DNA of 16,765 nt from positions 1 through 16,765 of the forward strand of contig JANQQY010000398.1 of assembly GCA_028284845.1 (NCBI GenBank), in the 5' to 3' direction. Below are positions 1-6,774 of the stretch, one piece after another. The stretch is from Spirochaetales bacterium. Lineage in GTDB: Bacteria > Spirochaetota > Spirochaetia > DSM-27196 > SLST01. Numbering within the stretch: position 1 is the stretch's first letter; each line of letters opens with the position of its first letter. The notes below the pieces were generated by a model. The model did not search any database and had not been told where the DNA came from. It saw only the letters and a list, made by a program, of their open reading frames with translations. The position numbers and the translations under genes are program-made.

Positions 1-49
1 GGGAAGGTCGTCCACGTTCACAAATCGCCTCCTGGTGGTCCCATTACCG

Positions 50-78
50 GCGACAGCCGGACTCGTGCACGGTACCAT
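50..78 (+). promoter_or_regulatory. Candidate leaderless promoter of the 84-716 gene
   Basis: A -35-like GCGACA (50-55) and a -10-like TACCAT (73-78) are separated by exactly 17 bp. Only five bases lie between the -10 and the ATG at 84, so transcription would start at or near the start codon. No Shine-Dalgarno sequence is visible and an in-frame TGA sits at 78-80. The arrangement fits the TANNNT leaderless pattern described in Deinococcus and actinobacteria. This is inference from two hexamers, each 4/6 to consensus. A small CCGGC/GCCGG hairpin lies just upstream at about 47-60. Confidence 0.35.
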
Positions 79-83
79 GAAAC

Positions 84-716
84 ATGATCATTCAAGAGGC
101 CGCATCAGTCGAGCTTGCGCCTACCGCGCGCCGGGTTCTTCATTGGGATGCGTTCCGCGTAGCTTTCCTGGCGAGAAGCGAGGCAGTTGAGGTTCAACCG
201 CGCACGATCGACGTGGCAGAGATTTCTGGACTCGGTTACATGCGATCGAGCAGTCGAGTTCGCCAATCGTGGGAGCGAGTCTGGCCGGGGACCGTCCCGC
301 AGCCTGGGTGGGATCTCGTTGGGCGGGCACGCTTTGGGTCGTCATGGGAATGGGTCCTCGTGGCCCGTCTTGACGGTTCGGACGAAGCCGCCTGGCTGGA
401 CGCGCCGGCCGCCATCCGCGCGCGCACGGAGCAGCATTCTTCTCTCGCCCAAGACGTTGCCGCGGTGCTCGAACTCATCAGCAGCGCGCAACGACGGTCC
501 CGATCGACCGGGGTCGATTGGGCCGAGCTTCCGTTCGGGGTTACTTCGCGAATTGCTGTGCGCTCGTTCCTCACTGGCGCTGGGGTCTGTGGTCGAGTTG
601 TGTTCGCTGCTCCTCGCACCCGAGGGTGGGACACCCGATGCGAGAGTGTCATCTCTGCGCTAGAGATGGACCCGAATAGTGCTTTGTCGAACAGGGTCTA
701 TTGGATTCAATTCTAG
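84..716 (+). CDS. Hypothetical protein, 210 aa, no family recognised
   Basis: This is an open frame of 210 codons that starts at the first ATG after an in-frame TGA (78-80). I do not recognise the family. The product has no signal peptide or membrane segment. It is Arg- and Trp-rich (for example SWERVWPG near residue 62 and SSWEWVLVARL near 86), with an Ala-rich, probably helical stretch around residues 105-135 and a tail ending in RVYWIQF. The pattern of alternating hydrophobic residues and scattered Trp looks like a folded soluble protein rather than a spurious frame. It is convergent with the barrel-like gene, with a shared hairpin between their ends. Shorter frames on both strands here look less protein-like. 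The start is uncertain because there is no ribosome binding site. The gene may be linked to something left of the window, which cannot be judged. Confidence 0.6.
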   Translation: MIIQEAASVELAPTARRVLHWDAFRVAFLARSEAVEVQPRTIDVAEISGLGYMRSSSRVRQSWERVWPGTVPQPGWDLVGRARFGSSWEWVLVARLDGSDEAAWLDAPAAIRARTEQHSSLAQDVAAVLELISSAQRRSRSTGVDWAELPFGVTSRIAVRSFLTGAGVCGRVVFAAPRTRGWDTRCESVISALEMDPNSALSNRVYWIQF

Positions 717-729
717 TTGGTGGGAAGAA

Positions 730-755
730 GGGTGGCCGGTCTTAGCCAGCCACCC
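730..755. terminator. Hairpin between convergent genes, possible bidirectional terminator
   Basis: GGGTGGC (730-736) pairs perfectly with GCCACCC (749-755). After one mismatch the stem continues with GG/CC around the loop TCTTAG. It lies between the stop codons of the two convergent genes (716 and 774), where a shared terminator would be expected. Neither side has a clear T-run, so intrinsic termination is uncertain. Confidence 0.45.
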
Positions 756-773
756 CAAGGCACGAGACCTGAC

Positions 774-1340
774 TTACAGATCGTAGAGAAGGCTCAAGCC
801 GACTCGAAGATCGGCGTACTCGAGTGCTTCCTCTGCCGCGGCGGCCCGAAGGATGTCGAGCCCTCCAATGACGTTCAGGCGAAGGGCCCAATTGCCAAGT
901 TGCAGGTCTGCATTGCCCTTAAGCGCAACACCCGCGCCGACGTTTCCTGGTCCGTCCGGTGGGGGCGGGGGTGCGTCTCGACCTGGGAAGTCGATCACGA
1001 ACGAGGGACCTATGCCAAGGCCTAGTCGCAGAATCCAAAGGTCAAAGAGCACGCCGCCGGTTACGAGCATCTCCACCGCCGGTGGAACTCGGACCATGTC
1101 GTCGTCGCGTCCCGGGCGGAAATCTGCGAGTGCACCAATCTGGAACACGCCAAATATGATCTCCGCGTCCCCTCCAAATTTGAAATCCTCGACACCTATT
1201 CCTTCAAGTGACGCATCGCTCACCTGGAGCGGGAAGCGAAGCATCGCTGTGGGACCTATCTCAATCCCGTCTGCAAATGCCCCGCCGGCAAGGATGAGCA
1301 GAAGTGCGCATCCAAGGGCAATTCTCTTCATAGAAAACAT
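774..1340 (-). CDS. Small exported protein, probable outer-membrane beta-barrel
   Basis: The 188-residue product has a clear signal peptide: Met-Phe-Ser-Met-Lys-Arg, a hydrophobic stretch of about 15 residues, then a GGAFA site with likely cleavage after Ala23. The mature part alternates short amphipathic strands rich in Gly, Leu, Val and Ile with polar turns, including a loop of five consecutive prolines near residue 125. It ends in a strand finishing LYDL. This is the look of a small outer-membrane barrel or surface protein. No specific function is recognised, and the C-terminus lacks the usual terminal Phe. The start is supported by GGAGG (1346-1350, minus strand) five bases upstream; an in-frame Met three codons later is the alternative. 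It follows dnaE2 on the same strand but seems to have its own promoter, so it is probably not part of the mutagenesis operon. Confidence 0.7.
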   Translation of the reverse strand: MFSMKRIALGCALLLILAGGAFADGIEIGPTAMLRFPLQVSDASLEGIGVEDFKFGGDAEIIFGVFQIGALADFRPGRDDDMVRVPPAVEMLVTGGVLFDLWILRLGLGIGPSFVIDFPGRDAPPPPPDGPGNVGAGVALKGNADLQLGNWALRLNVIGGLDILRAAAAEEALEYADLRVGLSLLYDL

Positions 1341-1358
1341 AGAAGCCTCCGGAGCTTG

Positions 1359-1387
1359 ATTGTAGACCCCTTTCCCCCAGTTGTCCG
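1359..1387 (-). promoter_or_regulatory. Candidate sigma70-type promoter of the barrel-protein gene
   Basis: On the minus strand a -35-like CGGACA (1382-1387) and a -10-like TACAAT (1359-1364, 5/6 to consensus) are separated by 17 bp. The GGAGG ribosome binding site and ATG follow within 20 bp. It sits in the 80-bp gap after the dnaE2 stop codon, giving the downstream gene its own start of transcription. Prediction only. Confidence 0.45.
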
Positions 1388-1420
1388 GTCAGAGTGAATG
1401 TTGAGACAATGATGCGGCGG

Positions 1421-4400
1421 CTACCTGAAGTCGCGGCTCTCCACCGTGAAGCCGGTGATCGAAAGCTGTGGTTTGAAGCACTGCTCTACAATCAGGTGGA
1501 CGACACCATCTTTTGCCTGAATCTTCCCGGTGACCCCCAAAAGGGATGAGGTCAGGATGATGGTGCGATACTTCTCATACACCGCTTTCCAGATCACAAG
1601 ATTGACGTACCCTGTCTCATCCTCGAGCGTGATGAACATCGTGCCCCCAGCGGTGCCTGGACGCTGACGTGTAATCACCAATCCGATGTACGAGGTATAC
1701 GTTCCGTCCTCAACACGCCAGATCTCACGTGCATTTATGTGTCCGCCCTTCGCAAGGATCTCGCGATGCGGTTCGAGCGCATGTGCCTGGGTACTATGAC
1801 TGGAGGTGTAGTGATCCCATGCAACCAGCTCGAAGTCATGCAGCGGATCGAAGGATAGAAGTGTATCCTCCGCTGAGAGCAGTTCGCCGCCATCACCGAC
1901 CCGTGCACGTTCGCGCTCTTCGTTCAATCGACGACGCTTGTGGCCGGAGACCTCCCAGAGTGCCTGCCTCCGGTCGAGCCCGAATGACTCAAATGCTCCT
2001 GCCCGTGCAAGCGCCACGAGCATTTCTTCGCTTAGTTCCGATGCCTGAATGAATTGTTCAAGCGCGGAATTGCCACCACGTCGCCGTGTCGTGCCGTCGC
2101 CATCGGCCGTTCCCTTCAACGCATCTCGATCCACGACTTGTCTTGCCCGCACGATGCGGTGATACTCATCTTCGTTGATCCCCTTCACGTATCGCATTCC
2201 CATTCGTACCGCAAAGGTCCCGGCATCCGTGAACCGTGACTCCCACGGTGCCGCACCGTCCTCTGCACCACCGGGCTTGCTTCGGCTTGAACCAGGGGAT
2301 CTCTGATCCTTTGAGTCGTCCTCGCGGTGAAGAAGTCCGGCGGGATCGCCGGCCTTGCTTCGGCTTGAACCAGGGGATCTCTGATCCACTGGTTCAAGCG
2401 TGCAGTCCCACCCACTATGAAGAACGTCAATAGATCGCATCTCTACGTTATGTCGCTTGGCATCTTCAACGATTGAAGCCGGTGAGTAGAAGCCCATTGG
2501 CCAGGCATTCAAGAGTCCGCAGATGAACTCTGCTGGATAGTGAGCCCGCATCCAGGCCGTGCAGTAGGCGATCAATGAAAAGCTCGCAGCGTGACTCTCT
2601 GGAAAGCCATACTCACCAAAGCCGCGAATCTGTTTGAAAACGGCCTCTGCAAAATCCTCGCTGATACCCTTGGCTTTCATGCGCTCGACAAAGCGGGCGT
2701 GATGCTTCTCAATCCGTCCGCTTCTGCGCCAGGCCGCCATATCTCGTCTCAACTGATCCGCCTCACCCGGCGTGTAGTCTGCTGCGACCACTGCAAGCTT
2801 CATGACCTGTTCCTGGAAGATGGGGATGCCGAGGGTCTTTTTCAGCACCGGTTCAAGGTCAGGGTGCGGATAGACGACTTCCTCCTCACCCTGCCGTCTG
2901 CGGAGATACGGGTGCACCATACCACCGGTGATCGGACCCGGCCGCACAATGCTGACCTCAATGACAATGTCGTACCAGATCTGTGGCCGGAGTCGTGGCA
3001 GCATCGCCATCTGCGCACGACTTTCAAGCTGAAAGACACCAACGGTATCTCCCTTGCAAATGAGTTTGAACACGGCGGGATCGTCGTGAGGAATGGTCGC
3101 CATGGAAAGGTCGATTCCGCGATGATTCTTCAACAGCTGCAAGCAGTAGTCGAGGTGAGTGAGTGCACCAAGGCCGAGCAAATCGACCTTGAAGAGCTTC
3201 ATTTCTTCCACGTCATTCTTATCCCACTGAATGACCGTGCGATCGGGCATCGTCGCATTCTCGATGGGAACAAGGCTGTGAACAGGATCGCTCCCGAGCA
3301 GGAACCCCCCGGGATGGATAGAGAGGTGTCGTGGGAAATCGAGGAGTTGCCCAACGAGATCGCCGAAGAGTTCTCTTGTGCGCATCCCCACTCCAGCGCT
3401 ATCGAGTACCTCTTCAAGATTGTTGTCCCGACCTGAGGCGAGTTTCGCCATACGATCGAGAGCAGTCGCTGGGAAATCGAGCACCTTCCCCACATCACGA
3501 ATGGAACTCTTCACTCGATACCGGATGATGTTCGCGACCATCGCCGCCTTCTCGCGCCCGTATTTCTTGTACATGTGCTGAATCACTTCCTCGCGGCGCC
3601 GATGCTCGATGTCGATGTCGATGTCGGGCGGTTCCGCCCGCTCACGGCTCAGGAAGCGCTCAAAGAGAAGATCCATTCGCACCGGATCAATCGCGGTGAT
3701 GTGCAGGCAATAGCAGACGGCGGAGTTCGCTGCGGAGCCACGCCCCTGCGCGAGAATCCCCTTGCGTCGGCAATACTCGACAATCTCCCACATCGTGAGG
3801 AAGTACCCGGCGTACTCAAGATCACCGATGATGTCGAGTTCCTTCTCAAGCTGCAGTCTCACGTCTGGAGGAATCGTGCCGCTATAACGTTTACGTGCAC
3901 CAGCAAATGTGAGTTCCCAGAGCCACTCCGACGTGCTGTACCCCGCGGGAACTTGCTCGTTGGGGTAACGATAGTCGATCTGATCGAGGTTAAAGCGCGT
4001 ACGCTCCCCAATCTCCAGTGTGCGCCAGACGAGTGTCGGAACGTCGCGATAGCGAGCGAACATCTCGTCGGGATTCAGTAGGCTGTAACTCGCATTCGGC
4101 GAAAGAAGAGCTCCCGCCTCATCAAGCGTCACACCGTGACGAATGCATGTCACCACATCCTGGAGCGCTCGCTTCTCAGGTGCGTGATAGAGCACCTCAG
4201 TCGCAGCGACCATGGGTAGGCGGTAACGGGACGAAAGGCGCTTGAGATGAGCGTATTCGGTCGGCTCTCCAGGAAGGAAATGGCGCGCAGTGATGAGATA
4301 GAGACTCTGCGCATAGGCGTCGGTGAGGGCCCCAAGCGCCGGTGTTCCCGGCGGAGTTCCAAGATGCATCTCAGGCGCCACAACAGACCGACCGTTCCAG

Positions 4401-5107
4401 AGTGCGACAAGTCCACCAGCCGCCTCACACACTTCGGTCAGTGTCACAAGACTCTGCCCCTTTGGTGCCCGCATCCGACCCTTGCTGATCAGACCGCAGA
4501 GTCTTCCATACCCTTGGCGATTCTCCGCAAGCAGTACAACCGAGGTCGCCACCCCAGGCCCGATCTCCACCGTGATCTCAGAGCCAATGATGAGGCGTGG
4601 GTCGCTTCGACGTGAGTCTCTCGAATCATGGTCGCTTGCCCGGCTGCTGTCGAACTGCTGCGTGTTGGGCGTTGCGGAGCCCGGGTGTGGCCCCCACCCC
4701 GTACCCGGATCAACCGGAGCAGGTTCTGTCACCGCATTGCCACCGGGACGTTCATGGGTATCGCCTTTGAACTGGACGGTGTGCATGGACTTGGCAAGGC
4801 CAAGTCCAGCAGTTTCCGGCCGGGAGCCGGAAACTGCACGCGGGTTCGAGTTTGGAGGGTGGACGGGAGTGGCGGGGTCAAGTCCATTGACGGCGTAGCG
4901 GTCGATGCCCTGGAGATCGTCGCGGTTCTCCTTGACTGCGCTATGTGCCTGTACAATGCCGTAGACCCCGTCGCGATCGGTGAGGGCCATTGCAGGCAGC
5001 CCCAGCTGAGAGCTCTGGCGGATCAACTCGTCCGGATGACTCGCACCTTCAAGGAAGCTGTAATTGCTCTTTACCCACAGCGGCACATAGCTGCGATCGC
5101 TGCTCAT
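1421..5107 (-). CDS. dnaE2: Error-prone DNA polymerase III alpha subunit DnaE2 (ImuC) with two large insertions
   Basis: This is the catalytic polymerase of the ImuA-ImuB-DnaE2 mutasome, which copies damaged DNA during the SOS response. The order is an N-terminal PHP domain (SFLEGASHPDEL near 17-28, ALTDRDGVYG near 41-50), the polymerase core with the catalytic triple-Asp motif PPDIDIDIEH (near 492) and KVDLLGLGAL (near 640), helix-hairpin-helix segments, and a C-terminal OB fold (near 1130-1215). DnaE2 proteins are usually about 1030-1100 residues; this one is 1228. The excess is two low-complexity inserts. One of about 110 residues (about 61-170) splits the PHP domain between a conserved helix and the IIGSEITV strand. 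One of about 50 residues (about 904-955) lies between the conserved DCTLEP and FAVRMGMRYVKG segments. Both hold palindromic repeats (4786-4886 and 2276-2398). The core motifs look intact and the frame is open, so it is probably functional. The ATG overlaps the imuB stop as ATGA, suggesting translational coupling. Confidence 0.96.
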   Translation of the reverse strand: MSSDRSYVPLWVKSNYSFLEGASHPDELIRQSSQLGLPAMALTDRDGVYGIVQAHSAVKENRDDLQGIDRYAVNGLDPATPVHPPNSNPRAVSGSRPETAGLGLAKSMHTVQFKGDTHERPGGNAVTEPAPVDPGTGWGPHPGSATPNTQQFDSSRASDHDSRDSRRSDPRLIIGSEITVEIGPGVATSVVLLAENRQGYGRLCGLISKGRMRAPKGQSLVTLTEVCEAAGGLVALWNGRSVVAPEMHLGTPPGTPALGALTDAYAQSLYLITARHFLPGEPTEYAHLKRLSSRYRLPMVAATEVLYHAPEKRALQDVVTCIRHGVTLDEAGALLSPNASYSLLNPDEMFARYRDVPTLVWRTLEIGERTRFNLDQIDYRYPNEQVPAGYSTSEWLWELTFAGARKRYSGTIPPDVRLQLEKELDIIGDLEYAGYFLTMWEIVEYCRRKGILAQGRGSAANSAVCYCLHITAIDPVRMDLLFERFLSRERAEPPDIDIDIEHRRREEVIQHMYKKYGREKAAMVANIIRYRVKSSIRDVGKVLDFPATALDRMAKLASGRDNNLEEVLDSAGVGMRTRELFGDLVGQLLDFPRHLSIHPGGFLLGSDPVHSLVPIENATMPDRTVIQWDKNDVEEMKLFKVDLLGLGALTHLDYCLQLLKNHRGIDLSMATIPHDDPAVFKLICKGDTVGVFQLESRAQMAMLPRLRPQIWYDIVIEVSIVRPGPITGGMVHPYLRRRQGEEEVVYPHPDLEPVLKKTLGIPIFQEQVMKLAVVAADYTPGEADQLRRDMAAWRRSGRIEKHHARFVERMKAKGISEDFAEAVFKQIRGFGEYGFPESHAASFSLIAYCTAWMRAHYPAEFICGLLNAWPMGFYSPASIVEDAKRHNVEMRSIDVLHSGWDCTLEPVDQRSPGSSRSKAGDPAGLLHREDDSKDQRSPGSSRSKPGGAEDGAAPWESRFTDAGTFAVRMGMRYVKGINEDEYHRIVRARQVVDRDALKGTADGDGTTRRRGGNSALEQFIQASELSEEMLVALARAGAFESFGLDRRQALWEVSGHKRRRLNEERERARVGDGGELLSAEDTLLSFDPLHDFELVAWDHYTSSHSTQAHALEPHREILAKGGHINAREIWRVEDGTYTSYIGLVITRQRPGTAGGTMFITLEDETGYVNLVIWKAVYEKYRTIILTSSLLGVTGKIQAKDGVVHLIVEQCFKPQLSITGFTVESRDFR
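2276..2398. repeat. Element 1: 78-bp-spaced direct repeat with hairpins A and B, inside dnaE2
   Basis: A perfect 34-bp direct repeat occurs at 2276-2309 and 2354-2387, offset exactly 78 bp. Hairpin A (2329-2361) has a perfect CCGGCG/CGCCGG core around GGAT, extended by GAAG-AAG against CTT-CTTC with a bulge and a mismatch. Two bases later comes hairpin B (2364-2398): ten perfect pairs CTTGAACCAG/CTGGTTCAAG, one mismatch, five more pairs, and a 3-nt loop TCT. The first repeat copy carries only the left half of B. On the coding strand it is in frame and gives a 26-residue period (DQRSPGSSRSK seen twice). It lies in a loop that is normally short in DnaE2. Confidence 0.9.
4786..4886. repeat. Element 2: paired perfect hairpins with a 78-bp-spaced partial repeat, inside the dnaE2 PHP domain
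   Basis: Two perfect hairpins abut with no gap. The first is 4786-4808 (ten pairs TGGACTTGGC/GCCAAGTCCA, loop AAG). The second is 4809-4837 (twelve pairs GCAGTTTCCGGC/GCCGGAAACTGC, loop CGGGA). CAAGTCCA of the first recurs at 4879-4886, exactly 78 bp from 4801-4808, within an 18-bp stretch matching at 14 positions (4791-4808 against 4869-4886). Read on the minus strand the order is partial repeat, hairpin A, hairpin B, the same order that elements 1 and 3 show on the plus strand. It lies in the 110-residue insert of the PHP domain. Confidence 0.85.
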
Positions 5108-6774
5108 TCAACGATTCCCTGCAAGTACCAGTTTCCGTCGGGCACATCGTAGTAGACCCAGAGAATCCGTCCCGATCGGTCCTGCAGGTAGTAGTATTCC
5201 CGTCGATACGCCGCTTCATACTCGGTCTCCTCAGACCCAACGAGGAGGCCCTCCGACTCAGGCCCCCGCGCTACCCCCTCGCTGTGGAGATTCCGCCTCG
5301 CGGAATCTCCAGACCCAACGGGGAGGCCCACCGGGCCGGGGCCCCGTTGGGTCGTCCACCAACCCCCAGACAACTCATACGGCCCCACCATCCGTGGATA
5401 CGCAAACTCGTCCGGAATCCGAGCCAACGGTCGGGGTTCTGCCAGAATCCTCCGAATCAGTGGAGACTTCGGCTCCTCGTCGGCCTCCTCATCAGTCAGT
5501 TCCACAATGGAAGTCTCTTCTGCGAATTCAGGATCAGGGGTCTCTTCAAGAGGGCGCGGCGGTGCAAGGCGCTCAATACGCTGCCAGCTGTACTGATCCT
5601 CCGGGAGATGGGCGTCAACGAGTGACGCGATATGGACGGCGTCGTTCCCAAGTTCGGCCGTGACCTCTGTGAGGGCAGCAAGGGCTTTCGCAGAACTCCT
5701 CCGAACACGCGTGGCAAAGAGGTCGTCCTGGACGCGCTCGGTGGGAAGGACCACAACTTCAAGTGCAAGACGAACACCCGGGCCAGGAAAGGTGACGTTC
5801 TCGAGTCGCAATCGTAGGAGGCGTTCGAGTTTGCGCTGTTCGATAGTGGGCTTTGCGGTGCGAATCTCCTCCCGTATGCACTCTTCAAGGCTTCCCGGCC
5901 ACTGCTCGGGGCAGAACTCCATAGTGATCTCGCTCACAAGTTTCTGCTCGGCCCACGCCTGGCTCACAAGTTCGCGAAGCAGCGAGAGCTGATAGTGAAG
6001 AAGGGCATCCATCGCGCCTTCGGGGTAGAGCAGGCGCATCTCACGGCGAAGGAGCTGCTTCTCATCCACCGATTGAATGGGCAGATCTTCTTCTCCCCTC
6101 GCGAATCGCTGGATCGTCTCAACCTCAGTACCAAACCGACGCCGGAGTGCTCCGGGGGAAAACCGAATAAAGTCACGGACGGTGTGGATGGCAAGGTGGT
6201 GAAGCCTCAGGAGGGTCTCATGATCGAAGGGGAGCACGCCAAGGGGTGCGCGCACCGCCGCCCGAGTTTCATCCTCCTCAGATTCAAATATGGTGATCTG
6301 CCGCTTCACCTTCGCAGCAGCGTAGGTGCCGAATCGGCTGAATCCAACGGCGATGCTGCAGACAAGCTGCTCACGCTCGATGGTGTCACGAACCTTGTTG
6401 GCCCAATCGTTCGGCGCACCATGGATCCGTTCGAGTCCTGCGGCGTTTACCCAGAAGAGAGCGTGATCGTCGCGAGCGGGTTCGATTGACGGCGTGAACT
6501 TCCTAAGAAGATCGACCAGACGCTCGCGAAGAGCATCACGCTCCTCCGGCACGACTACGCCGGCACGCAACTCGGGGCAAATACTCAGAGCAGAGGCGTA
6601 TCGCATTCCCGGCTGGACGCCGGCTGCATAGGCAAGCTTGTTCGCAGCCGTGACCGTACCAAGAGGTTTCTCCTCTGTGACAACAACGGCGGGAAGCTTC
6701 TTCCACTCGGGATGCCTCAGGGCAACGATCTGGAGATCGATCTTTGGGAGACTAATACAGGCCAGGCGGACCAT
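5104..6774 (-). CDS. imuB: ImuB, inactive Y-family polymerase-like mutasome subunit
   Basis: ImuB is the adaptor of the mutasome. It resembles a Y-family polymerase but lacks catalysis, and links DnaE2 and ImuA to the beta clamp. The N-terminal strand reads VRLACISLPKIDLQ, with no Asp where active Y-family enzymes have DxD. The second active-site motif is SIEP (about 96-99) instead of SxDE. A clamp-binding motif QDDLF is at about 349-353. The C-terminus has the small Tyr/Trp-rich domain (REYYYLQDRSGRILWVYYD) typical of the family. A roughly 40-residue insert rich in Gly and Ser (about 474-515), encoded by palindromic DNA, precedes that domain. The start is placed at ATG 6774 because the family begins near this Met; GTG 6783 is in frame. 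The gene overlaps imuA by about 23 bp and dnaE2 by 4 bp, giving one operon. Confidence 0.93.
   Translation of the reverse strand: MVRLACISLPKIDLQIVALRHPEWKKLPAVVVTEEKPLGTVTAANKLAYAAGVQPGMRYASALSICPELRAGVVVPEERDALRERLVDLLRKFTPSIEPARDDHALFWVNAAGLERIHGAPNDWANKVRDTIEREQLVCSIAVGFSRFGTYAAAKVKRQITIFESEEDETRAAVRAPLGVLPFDHETLLRLHHLAIHTVRDFIRFSPGALRRRFGTEVETIQRFARGEEDLPIQSVDEKQLLRREMRLLYPEGAMDALLHYQLSLLRELVSQAWAEQKLVSEITMEFCPEQWPGSLEECIREEIRTAKPTIEQRKLERLLRLRLENVTFPGPGVRLALEVVVLPTERVQDDLFATRVRRSSAKALAALTEVTAELGNDAVHIASLVDAHLPEDQYSWQRIERLAPPRPLEETPDPEFAEETSIVELTDEEADEEPKSPLIRRILAEPRPLARIPDEFAYPRMVGPYELSGGWWTTQRGPGPVGLPVGSGDSARRNLHSEGVARGPESEGLLVGSEETEYEAAYRREYYYLQDRSGRILWVYYDVPDGNWYLQGIVE
5232..5353. 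repeat. Element 3: 78-bp-spaced direct repeat with hairpins A and B, inside imuB
   Basis: CAGACCCAACG(A/G)GGAGGCCC occurs at 5232-5251 and 5310-5329 (19 of 20 identical), offset exactly 78 bp. Hairpin A (5285-5311) is a perfect 12-pair stem TGGAGATTCCGC/GCGGAATCTCCA with loop CTC. It abuts palindrome B (5312-5353), whose arms GACCCAACGGGG/CCCCGTTGGGTC are perfect over 12 bp, with an inner GGCCC/GGGCC stem and loop ACC. As in element 1, the first repeat copy has only the left arm of B. The segment is in frame and encodes the linker before the C-terminal domain. Confidence 0.9.

Noticed and set aside
3601..3640. Tandem gatgtc-like hexamer repeat in dnaE2
   Set aside because: It encodes the conserved catalytic Asp-Ile-Asp-Ile-Asp motif of the polymerase, so protein constraint explains it.
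4323..4898. 191-codon plus-strand frame within dnaE2
   Set aside because: It lies over conserved polymerase sequence and the palindromic insert; low-complexity translation and no start signals.
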